Source of the DNA: JBHIDQ01 sp046760155 | GTDB taxonomy: Bacteria > Chloroflexota > Dehalococcoidia > Dehalococcoidales > RBG-16-60-22 | Assembly (NCBI GenBank): GCA_046760155.1 | Contig: JBHIDQ010000026.1 | Coordinates: 1 to 17,047, forward strand | Length of the DNA stretch: 17,047 nucleotides | Direction: 5' to 3' | Shown: positions 1 to 6,262 of the stretch, in pieces | How the letters are laid out: each line of letters starts with the position of its first letter | Numbering within the stretch: position 1 is the stretch's first letter | The notes under the pieces: model-generated | Databases searched by the model: none | Told to the model about the DNA's origin: nothing | Seen by the model: the letters and a program-made list of their open reading frames with translations, nothing else | Made by a program: the position numbers and the translations under genes

Positions 1-393
1 GACGGGCAAACCTGCAAGGTGGCCAACCAGATTGTGGTTGCCGAGACAATTATGGCGATCAGTGAAGCCCTTTTGTTTGCCTCTAAGGCTGGCGCCGACC
101 CGGGGAAAGTAAGGGAAGCACTGCTCGGCGGATTTGCGCAGAGTCGGATTTTGGACTTGCACGGGAAACGCATGATTGAGCGTACCTTTGCCCCTGGCTT
201 TCGCATCCGACATCAGCAAAAGGACCTGAATCTGGCCCTGCAAGGAGCGCGCGCCCTGGGATTGAGCTTGCCGGGTGCATCCATCGCACAGGAGCTACTC
301 AACGCGGTCTCTGCCCAAGGCGATATTGACCTAGACCATTCGGCGATGGTGCTGGCGCTGGAAAAGCTGGCCAATCACAAGGTCAGCGGTTAG
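1..393 (+). CDS. Beta-hydroxyacid dehydrogenase, GarR/MmsB type (3' end only)
   Basis: This is the C-terminal part of an NAD(P)-dependent beta-hydroxyacid dehydrogenase, the family of tartronate semialdehyde reductase and 3-hydroxyisobutyrate dehydrogenase. The frame is open from base 1, and the first residues (DGQTCKVANQ) match the family's G-x-x-x-K-x-x-x-N catalytic motif. The catalytic lysine is at bases 16-18 and the conserved asparagine at 25-27. The rest is the all-helical C-terminal domain, ending with the family-typical DLDHSAMVLALEKLA block. The N-terminal Rossmann domain lies outside the window, so the GTG at base 19 is an internal codon and not a start. The protein is soluble and cytoplasmic. 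The substrate cannot be assigned from the C-terminal half. The stop at 391-393 is followed about 40 nt later by a strong hairpin that probably ends the transcript. Confidence 0.88.
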   Translation, partial: DGQTCKVANQIVVAETIMAISEALLFASKAGADPGKVREALLGGFAQSRILDLHGKRMIERTFAPGFRIRHQQKDLNLALQGARALGLSLPGASIAQELLNAVSAQGDIDLDHSAMVLALEKLANHKVSG

Positions 394-434
394 GGAACTG
401 ATATCCTTAGTTTAATTTATGATGCAAAAGGTAT

Positions 435-463
435 TGGTGGGAGGGGCTTTACCCCTCCCACCA
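435..463 (+). terminator. Intrinsic-terminator-like hairpin after the dehydrogenase
   Basis: A perfect 12-bp inverted repeat, TGGTGGGAGGGG at 435-446 and its complement at 452-463, has a 5-nt loop (CTTTA). The stem is very GC-rich. Only a short pyrimidine run follows (GTCTTTCCCC), so the U-tract is weak. It lies 41 nt past the dehydrogenase stop and separates that gene from the pilus locus. Confidence 0.7.
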
Positions 464-482
464 GTCTTTCCCCTGTCTCCTC

Positions 483-574
483 TTAAGGAGTCAATCGAAA
501 ATCTTCAAGTCCATATTTATCACTTTATCCCTTCACTCAATATTTCGATTTGAAACTGACTCAGGTACTCCTAA
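483..574. repeat. Long imperfect inverted repeat, possible structured RNA
   Basis: CAATCGAAA at 492-500 pairs with TTTCGATTTG at 543-552, with one bulged T. Just outside it, AGGAGT at 486-491 pairs with ACTCCT at 567-572. A 14-nt bulge lies on the 3' side, and GAGTC (488-492) can instead pair with GACTC (558-562). The loop between the inner arms is about 42 nt and AT-rich. No known RNA family is recognised. It could be a leader RNA, a small RNA or a degenerate mobile-repeat remnant. Confidence 0.35.
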
Positions 575-690
575 TTACCTATGACGAAAGGACTATTGCC
601 ATTGCAGGAGAGGCCTTATAAGATAGCTTTGGGGGGTGTTGTTAGCGGATTGTAATGTTTCCGTAACTACATCTTAAGGTACGGAGGCGG

Positions 691-746
691 TTGTTTAACG
701 TTTTTGTAACGAAACAAAAGTATACTAAAGTTAATGATTAGTTAAT
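691..746 (+). promoter_or_regulatory. Candidate promoter and operator for HTH-pilB
   Basis: TATACT at 721-726 matches the sigma-70 -10 consensus at five of six positions and lies 61 nt before the HTH start. The expected -35 position is occupied by an inverted repeat instead (TTGTTT at 691-696, CGTT at 699-702, AACG at 708-711, AAACAA at 712-717). GTTAAT occurs just after the -10 box at 730-735 and 741-746, an 11-bp offset of about one helical turn. The arrangement suggests a regulated promoter. The HTH protein encoded directly downstream is a natural candidate for binding it, which is inference. Confidence 0.35.
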
Positions 747-786
747 CAAAGGCACGAGTGCTAGAGAAAGGACGATTGCGCTATCT

Positions 787-1005
787 ATGGCCTATGTTGA
801 TGAATCACTGGACAGGATGCTGACTTTGAATGAAGTAGCATACCTTCTACACGTCCATCCCGGCACGGTCAGACGGTGGGAGAAAAACGGTCAGCTGAGA
901 TCATACCGTCTTGGTCCGAAGAACGTCATAAGATTCAGGAGGGAGGACGTGTCTGATTTTCTGAATATTACTAATGGAGTGGTGCCAGAGCAATCCAAGC
1001 TGTGA
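787..1005 (+). CDS. Small excisionase/MerR-like helix-turn-helix protein
   Basis: This 72-aa protein is almost entirely a MerR/excisionase-type winged HTH of the HTH_17 kind. Residues 12-59 show the pattern LTLNEVAYLLHVHPGTVRRW, then a KNGQL turn, the wing residues YRLG...IRFRREDV, and the final helix. There is no ligand-binding or dimerisation domain. It is the first gene of the pilus locus, 45 nt before pilB, so it is probably co-transcribed. A local transcription regulator or nucleoid-type DNA-binding protein is the likely role; there are no integrase or phage genes here to support a true excisionase. The ATG at 787 is preceded by AGAAAGGA with a long spacer. An internal ATG at 817 is possible but would cut close to the fold. 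A relative is encoded at 11811-12026 on the other strand. Confidence 0.82.
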   Translation: MAYVDESLDRMLTLNEVAYLLHVHPGTVRRWEKNGQLRSYRLGPKNVIRFRREDVSDFLNITNGVVPEQSKL

Positions 1006-1050
1006 TGAAGGAGGCGAGAAATATAATTTGGGGAGGGAGTTGAAATAAAG

Positions 1051-2586
1051 ATGCCAGATTCACCTTTAGATGAGCGTCAGACCGAAGAGTCTCGGCCCAG
1101 GTTGCGAAAGCATCTCATCCAGCCAGAGGCCTTAAGATTGATTCCAGAGTCATTGGCCAGGAAATACACTGCCATACCTCTAGAGATAAGTGGTAATGTC
1201 CTGCACGTGGCGATGGCAAATCAAGCCGACATCTTAGCCTTAGAGGCCCTGGCCAGCCAGAGCCAGATGCACATTGTGCCCGAGGTAGCCAGTGCTGAGG
1301 AAATTCGAGAGGCGATTGATTTCAATTATCAATCTTATGAAGAAATTGAGGAGGAGATTTCCAGTATTTCGTTACCGGGTGAGACAGTTGAGGAACAAAT
1401 TAGGTTAGATACGGTTACTGATGCCCCGGTAGCCCGGGCGCTCACTCTGATTATTGATGAGTCGGTAAAAGCGCGCGCCTCTGACATCCATCTTCAGCCC
1501 CAGGAAGATAAACTACTGGTACGTTGTCGCATTGATGGTACTCTTCATGATATGCTTTCTCTGCCCTTGATGACGGCTACTCCGCTTATTTCCCGAATTA
1601 AAATCCTGGCCAATATGAACATCGCCGACCACCACCGCCCTCAGGATGGTCAGTTTTCCGTTACCACCAAAGGTGGTCAGTCAATAGATATCCGGGTGGG
1701 CACGGCGGCCACGGTCTATGGTGAAATGGCAGCCTTACGGCTTCTCGATAAATCCAGAGCCATTATGAACCTCACCGAGCTGGGGTTTCTTCCGGAAAGT
1801 CTGAACAAGTATCAAGAGATGCTTAAAGTTCCCTATGGTATGATTTTAGTCAGCGGCCCTACCGGTGCGGGCAAAACGACCACTCTTTATGCTTCCGTCA
1901 ATTGCCTTGACTGCAACGGACGGAACATCATTACCATTGAAGACCCGGTGGAGTACCGGTTCAGGAATATTAATCAGATTCAAATTAATCCTCGAGCTGG
2001 TCTTACCTTTGCCAGTGGACTCCGGTCCATATTACGCCTTGATCCCGACGTGATTTTAGTTGGTGAGATACGTGATGCGGAAACAGCTACAATTGCAGTT
2101 CAAGCAGCTCTCACCGGGCATCTGGTACTATCTTCAATCCACGCCAATGATGCCGTGGGCGTCGTCTTCCGCCTCCTTGATCTAGGTATCGAACCATTCT
2201 TGGTCGCCTCAGCGCTTATTGGGGTGGTGGCGCAACGCATGACACGAAAGGTTTGTCCTGATTGCGCCCAGTTAGTTGAGGCCCCTTTGGTCGAGCAGAT
2301 GGCCTATAGTAAGGAAGTTGGTGAGAAACGAAGGGAATTCATTCTTGGTAGCGGTTGTAAATCATGTTCCTATACTGGTTACAAGGGACGAACCGGAATT
2401 TTTGAAATCCTGCCCGTGAGTGACGAGATAAGGATGATGTTGCTCAATGGCTCAAGCGCTACCCAGCTACGAACCGAGGCAATTAAAGACGGAATGATGC
2501 CTCTGATTAAAAACGGGATGCTTAAAGTGAAAGCCAATATCACTACCCCTGCCGAAGTCCTGCGTAATGCCTACTCTGTGGACTAG
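1051..2586 (+). CDS. pilB: Type IV pilus extension ATPase PilB
   Basis: This is the cytoplasmic hexameric ATPase that drives pilus extension (GspE/PilB family). Residues about 20-95 form an MshE-type N-terminal domain, and the T2SSE ATPase core covers about 120-490. The Walker A motif GPTGAGKTT is at 269-277 (Lys275), the Asp box ITIEDPVEY at 294-302, the Walker B region DPDVILVGEIRD at 331-342 (Glu339), and the His box at 355-364. A zinc-binding tetracysteine typical of PilB/GspE, and absent from PilT, is formed by Cys402, Cys405, Cys436 and Cys439. The 511-aa length is slightly shorter than the usual 560 or so. A purine-rich GGGAGGGAG ends 11 nt before the ATG, and the in-frame stop at 1024 rules out a longer form. 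An unused AAGGAGG also lies at 1008-1014. It is followed by pilC. Confidence 0.97.
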   Translation: MPDSPLDERQTEESRPRLRKHLIQPEALRLIPESLARKYTAIPLEISGNVLHVAMANQADILALEALASQSQMHIVPEVASAEEIREAIDFNYQSYEEIEEEISSISLPGETVEEQIRLDTVTDAPVARALTLIIDESVKARASDIHLQPQEDKLLVRCRIDGTLHDMLSLPLMTATPLISRIKILANMNIADHHRPQDGQFSVTTKGGQSIDIRVGTAATVYGEMAALRLLDKSRAIMNLTELGFLPESLNKYQEMLKVPYGMILVSGPTGAGKTTTLYASVNCLDCNGRNIITIEDPVEYRFRNINQIQINPRAGLTFASGLRSILRLDPDVILVGEIRDAETATIAVQAALTGHLVLSSIHANDAVGVVFRLLDLGIEPFLVASALIGVVAQRMTRKVCPDCAQLVEAPLVEQMAYSKEVGEKRREFILGSGCKSCSYTGYKGRTGIFEILPVSDEIRMMLLNGSSATQLRTEAIKDGMMPLIKNGMLKVKANITTPAEVLRNAYSVD

Positions 2587-2648
2587 CAAGAGACGCTTTT
2601 AAAGTCTTTCGGGAGAAAATCAAGCGAAATTATGGTTGGGTGGGTTAA

Positions 2649-3857
2649 ATGGTTTATCAATACGTCGCCTATAACGAAAAGGGGCAGGTAGTCAAAGGCA
2701 AGGTACCTGCCGCCGATGAAGAGGCAGCTACTGATTTATTGGGTTATGCTGGTTATCAGGCAATCAGCCTCAGACCGTATGTCCCGTTTCTTAACGTAGA
2801 AAAGTTATCGAGAAGATTTTCCCGAGTGAATCCAACTGAGATAATACTCATGTACCGTCAACTAGCCATGCTTCTCGAATCTGGTATCGATATTGTTGCC
2901 TCTCTGGAGTTACTGCAGGAGCAGTCCGTTAACCGCGCCCTAAAAAGGATTCTGGGTGAAGTAGTCTCTGACCTTCGTGGTGGCTATCAGCTTTCCAGAG
3001 CTCTAGATAAGCATCCTCAAGTCTTTTCTCCAATCTATTGCCGTCTCCTCAGCGTGGGGGAACAGAGCGGAGACCTGGAGACCGTGCTGAAGCAGGTAGC
3101 CGATTATATGGAGAAGGAAATTACGGCTGCCAAAGAGACCAAAAGCGCACTTATGTATCCAGTTATTACCGCTGTGGTTACGGTCGTAGTGATCGCCGTA
3201 TTGGTGACCTTTGTTTTTCCCAGCTTTGGTAGTTTGTACAGTTCGCTGGGTGTTGAGTTACCAGTTATGGCCCAGCTACTCATTGACTTTGCTAACAAGC
3301 TTCAGAGTAATTGGACGTATATGATGTTGGGGGGGCTTACGGTGGTTGGTTCAGCTTACATCTATATCAAGACCGAAGGTGGCCGGTATAGGTGGGATAA
3401 GTTAGTCCTTCGTTTGCCAATAGTGGGGCGGGTGATTCATCTCAGTGAACTTGCCCGCTTCTGCCGAAGCATGTCCCTGTTGTTCCGTTCGGGTCTGCCC
3501 CTGACTGAAGTTATGCCCCTGCTGGTTCAGAGCAGCCGTAATCAAGCACTGGCTAAGGCGCTGATTGGTGTCCATCAGGATATGGTTAAGGGCGAAGGGT
3601 TATCCCGCCCGATGGCCAAAAACAAACTTTTTCTGCCCATGATGGTGCAGATGGTTAGGGTTGGTGAGGAGACCGGTAATCTTGATACTACCTTGCTCTC
3701 AGTAGCTCGAAGTTACGAGGTGGAATCCGAAGATAAGACCCGCGCCCTCATCGCATTGATTCAACCGGTGATGACACTGATTATTGGTGGCATCATTGGT
3801 CTGATTGCCTTATCCCTGACTTCAGCGATGTATTCTTTGTATGGACAGGGGTTCTAG
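2649..3857 (+). CDS. pilC: Type IV pilus inner-membrane platform protein PilC
   Basis: This is the polytopic platform protein (GspF/PilC family) on which PilB and PilT act to insert or remove pilins. Two T2SSF domains occur at about residues 63-187 and 265-390. Each carries the family signature, GEQSGDLETVL at 137-147 and GEETGNLDTTL at 339-349. Three membrane segments are visible, at about 168-192, 221-241 and 372-395. The 402-aa length is normal for the family, and nothing looks broken. The gene starts 62 nt after pilB without a strong Shine-Dalgarno sequence (only GGGTGGG nearby), so some translation may depend on coupling or on mRNA context. The next pilus gene follows after 21 nt. Confidence 0.97.
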   Translation: MVYQYVAYNEKGQVVKGKVPAADEEAATDLLGYAGYQAISLRPYVPFLNVEKLSRRFSRVNPTEIILMYRQLAMLLESGIDIVASLELLQEQSVNRALKRILGEVVSDLRGGYQLSRALDKHPQVFSPIYCRLLSVGEQSGDLETVLKQVADYMEKEITAAKETKSALMYPVITAVVTVVVIAVLVTFVFPSFGSLYSSLGVELPVMAQLLIDFANKLQSNWTYMMLGGLTVVGSAYIYIKTEGGRYRWDKLVLRLPIVGRVIHLSELARFCRSMSLLFRSGLPLTEVMPLLVQSSRNQALAKALIGVHQDMVKGEGLSRPMAKNKLFLPMMVQMVRVGEETGNLDTTLLSVARSYEVESEDKTRALIALIQPVMTLIIGGIIGLIALSLTSAMYSLYGQGF

Positions 3858-3878
3858 CTATTTACTGAGGAGAAAGCA

Positions 3879-4280
3879 ATGCGATTGTTGAGAATATTAG
3901 GCAAATTTACTGGCGGTGAGTCAGGGATAGCTTTTCTTGAAACGGCGGTGGCTCTAGCCATTCTAGGCGTGATTGCGGTTGCCTTTCTCAATGGTCTGAC
4001 CACTAGTTCCAAGTCTGTCTTTACCGCCGATGAGCAGACAACTGCGGAAAGCCTGGCCCAAAGTCAAATGGAGTGGGTCAAGAGTGCGAACTATTCCTAT
4101 GAGGCGACGACATATTCGCCAGCACCGCTCCCAAGCGGCAAGGATTATCTTGATTATTCAGTCTTGATTACGGCGGAGCCTTTGCGCAACCCCGATGATG
4201 GTATCCAGAAGATAACCATTACCATCAGACGGGCTGATAAAGGAGTAATTAAACTGGAGGGTTACAAGGTAGATAGATGA
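3879..4280 (+). CDS. Type IV pseudopilin, PilV/GspI-like
   Basis: This 133-aa protein has a class III prepilin signal. A basic leader (MRLLRILGK) and GGESG precede the predicted PilD cut after Gly16, followed by IAFLETAVALAILGVIAVAF with Glu at mature position +5 (Glu21). Position +1 is Ile in place of Phe, which PilD enzymes tolerate. The stretch ADEQTTAESLAQSQMEWVKS after the hydrophobic helix resembles PilV/GspI minor pilins, and the C-terminal part predicts a small beta-sheet domain. It would act in the membrane-anchored tip complex that primes pilus assembly. A clear Shine-Dalgarno (GAGGAG at 3867-3872) precedes the ATG. Its TGA overlaps the ATG of the next gene by 4 nt (ATGA), so translation is probably coupled. 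The exact minor-pilin class is inferred from sequence pattern only. Confidence 0.85.
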   Translation: MRLLRILGKFTGGESGIAFLETAVALAILGVIAVAFLNGLTTSSKSVFTADEQTTAESLAQSQMEWVKSANYSYEATTYSPAPLPSGKDYLDYSVLITAEPLRNPDDGIQKITITIRRADKGVIKLEGYKVDR

Positions 4281-4807
4281 AGCAAGGTGAGAAGGGTTTT
4301 TCCTATATTGAGCTGCTAATTGCGGGCACGATTATATCTCTGGTGGCCGGTGCGGCTGCCATCGCCGCGTTTCAGGTTTTCCCGGGAACGGAGCGTAATA
4401 ATAATTATATGACGGCAGTACACCAAGTGCAGAGCGCTGGCTTCTGGATTAGCCGCGATACCCAGATGGCACAGACGATAACGGCGGATAACCTTACCGC
4501 ACCCGATTTTTTGGTCCTAAACTGGACCGATTGGGATGACCCTGATGACCCAGTTTATCATTCAGCAACGTACTTTTTCGCCGACCTAACTAATGGGGTT
4601 GGTAAGCTGAAACGGACTCACTGGAGCAGTGCCGGGGCAAACGAAGAGACGCTGGTCGCGGAACATATTTACTACGCACCTGGTGACCCTGACGACACCA
4701 GTCAAGTCAGTTATCAGGCCCCGGTACTAACCGTACAGCTAACGGCGCTCGCTAAAGATACTATGGAAACCAGGGAATACAAAATCAGCCACCGGACAAA
4801 TTTTTAA
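4277..4807 (+). CDS. Type IV pseudopilin, PilW/GspJ-like
   Basis: This 176-aa prepilin has a very short leader. The predicted cut is after Gly7 (MKQGEKG), giving a mature N-terminus FSYIELLIAGTIISLVAG with Phe+1 and the conserved Glu+5 (Glu12). A single hydrophobic N-terminal helix is followed by a polar globular domain. Within it, the motif QSAGFWISRDTQMAQTI at about residues 49-65 resembles the PilW/GspJ block in which a helix precedes a flat beta-sheet head. Acidic DP-rich loops (DWDDPDDP, GDPDDTS) may bind Ca2+, as some pseudopilins do; that is speculation. The start codon overlaps the previous stop, and the next gene begins 14 nt after the stop. It probably forms a tip subcomplex with the neighbouring pseudopilins. 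Confidence 0.85.
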   Translation: MKQGEKGFSYIELLIAGTIISLVAGAAAIAAFQVFPGTERNNNYMTAVHQVQSAGFWISRDTQMAQTITADNLTAPDFLVLNWTDWDDPDDPVYHSATYFFADLTNGVGKLKRTHWSSAGANEETLVAEHIYYAPGDPDDTSQVSYQAPVLTVQLTALAKDTMETREYKISHRTNF

Positions 4808-4821
4808 TTGATGGGAGCACA

Positions 4822-5676
4822 ATGGTAAGACTTTTGCAGCAAGTGATAAGCAATGAGAGGGGGCAAGCCCTGCCCATAGTTTTAGCCCTGCTGATTCTGG
4901 GCGGGCTGACCATTGCGCCCAGTCTGGGTTACATCAACACCAGCCTTAAAGGTAGTCAAATCATTGATGAAGGTGTAAGAGGGGCTTACGCCGCTGATGC
5001 TGGTGTGGAAGACGCTTTGTGGTCATTAATCAATGGCCAGGCACCACCCACGCAGCTATCAGATAACGTTAATCAGATGGACGTAACCATACAGACTGAA
5101 AATAAAGGAGAATATACCCTGTATCTCGGTGAGCTAATCGAGCCCGGTGAACACGTTAATTACCTCGACGTAGAAGGGGAGATGGTGTGGGATGAGGGTG
5201 CTAATGCCTATAACTACACCATCACCATCAGCTGGCTGGCTGACCCGGGAGAACCGCCGATAAAACTGTGGGAGATTGGGGCGAGGATTCCGGTCGGTTA
5301 TAGCTATGAACCAGGGTCAGCGGCCAATTTCCCTTCGAACCTGTCTACCGATGAACCGGACGAGAGTCTGGATGAGCAAGGGGCTTACATGCTCAACTGG
5401 GAACTTAGTTCACCACTGCCCGAAATTTCTGAATCTAACCCGGTGCTAACCCAGACTTTCTACATTACTGGAGAAGGGAGCCAGGAAGGTCATTATGCCT
5501 GGGTGGTAGCCAGCCGGTCAGATGTTGGAGAGGTAGGTGAAGTTGCCGGCACATACTACCAAATTACGGCCACGGCGACACACCCTGAAGATGGCGAAAC
5601 CACCGCACAAATAGTAGCTAATATAATCGACGAATTGGGAACGATCTATATTCTCTCATGGCAGATATTAAACTAG
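4822..5676 (+). CDS. PilX/GspK-like pilus tip protein with a beta-rich C-terminal domain
   Basis: This 284-aa protein starts with a prepilin-like hydrophobic helix (about residues 15-36) after NERG. The motif GAYAADAGVEDALW at 54-67 is the diagnostic block of PilX/GspK-type proteins. The mature +5 position would be Ile19, so the glutamate needed by most pilins is missing. That is the case for GspK and fits a protein that caps the filament. Residues about 80-284 are predicted to be beta-rich, acidic and extracellular, with an insertion (about 155-215) not seen in small PilX proteins. That region could be an adhesive or exposed domain, but no named family is recognised. The start has GGGAG at 4813-4817. 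It is the third of three consecutive pseudopilin-type genes. Confidence 0.75.
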   Translation: MVRLLQQVISNERGQALPIVLALLILGGLTIAPSLGYINTSLKGSQIIDEGVRGAYAADAGVEDALWSLINGQAPPTQLSDNVNQMDVTIQTENKGEYTLYLGELIEPGEHVNYLDVEGEMVWDEGANAYNYTITISWLADPGEPPIKLWEIGARIPVGYSYEPGSAANFPSNLSTDEPDESLDEQGAYMLNWELSSPLPEISESNPVLTQTFYITGEGSQEGHYAWVVASRSDVGEVGEVAGTYYQITATATHPEDGETTAQIVANIIDELGTIYILSWQILN

Positions 5677-5704
5677 TTAGACATATCAGGGGTAGGTGTT
5701 AAAA

Positions 5705-6259
5705 TTGAAACTGACCAAAACAAGCTGGCTAATTATAATCGTTGGTGTTTTTATTATTTTTTTGGTTGGTCTGGGCATAATTCGTTCTCAGCAGGTGCAG
5801 GAGCAAAATGCGCTGAAAGAGAAACTTGCCGTGGCACAGTCGAAGTTACAGGCAATTCAACTGGACCAGCTCGCCTACCGCCAGGAAGAACTGGAGCAGC
5901 AGTTAAGTGAAACAATTTCACAATCGAAAGCGGGCAGGACGATACTTTCTGAGCCAATCGGGAGCATTATTATCAGCGATATCTTGTTTGATATTGCCGA
6001 AGCTAACAATGTGGAGATAACCTCGATTATTTCATCGGGCATGGCACGGAATGAGCTGGAAGGGGTCTCCTGCTTAGCTTTGCCACTTACCACCAAGGTT
6101 GAGGGAGAGGTAACTGACCTGGTTGGTTTTATCACCCAGCTGAATGATGACCTGGCCACCGGTGTGATTCAGTCACTACAAATGACTATTCCGACAACGC
6201 CCGATAGGCTGCCATCAGCGAATATCGAGCTGATTGTTTATACTTATCAAGGTAGCTAA
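5705..6259 (+). CDS. PilO-like pilus alignment-complex protein
   Basis: The product has the PilO/GspM layout: a short cytoplasmic N-terminus, one membrane helix (WLIIIVGVFIIFLVGLGII), a coiled coil rich in Gln and Leu, and a C-terminal alpha/beta domain of ferredoxin type (about residues 85-184). Such proteins pair with PilN around the pilus base and connect the ATPase side to the extracytoplasmic side. I chose the TTG at 5705 because AGGTG at 5694-5698 sits 6 nt before it. A GTG at 5696 in the same frame gives a protein three residues longer, but its possible Shine-Dalgarno is only 3 nt away. Similarity in this family is weak, so the call rests on topology and on the position three bases before the PilM-PilN fusion gene. 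The usual order pilM-N-O is reversed here. Confidence 0.72.
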   Translation: MKLTKTSWLIIIVGVFIIFLVGLGIIRSQQVQEQNALKEKLAVAQSKLQAIQLDQLAYRQEELEQQLSETISQSKAGRTILSEPIGSIIISDILFDIAEANNVEITSIISSGMARNELEGVSCLALPLTTKVEGEVTDLVGFITQLNDDLATGVIQSLQMTIPTTPDRLPSANIELIVYTYQGS

Positions 6260-6262
6260 GCT

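Larger units (their letters stand above)
464..786. other. Gene-free leader region upstream of the pilus locus
   Basis: I see no convincing coding frame here. The region holds an imperfect long inverted repeat (483-574). It also holds two GTTTNNGTAAC direct repeats (657-667 and 700-710), an inverted repeat TTGTTT/AAACAA with inner CGTT/AACG arms (691-717), and GTTAAT repeated at 730 and 741. These last elements surround a possible -10 box TATACT at 721-726. Together they look like the control region of the HTH-pilB operon. No good -35 box lies 16-18 nt upstream of TATACT, so any promoter there may depend on an activator. Confidence 0.5.

Noticed and set aside
787..1005. Excisionase of a prophage or integrative element
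   Set aside because: The domain is of excisionase type, but no integrase, attachment-site pair, phage gene or tRNA is present, and the gene directly heads a pilus operon.
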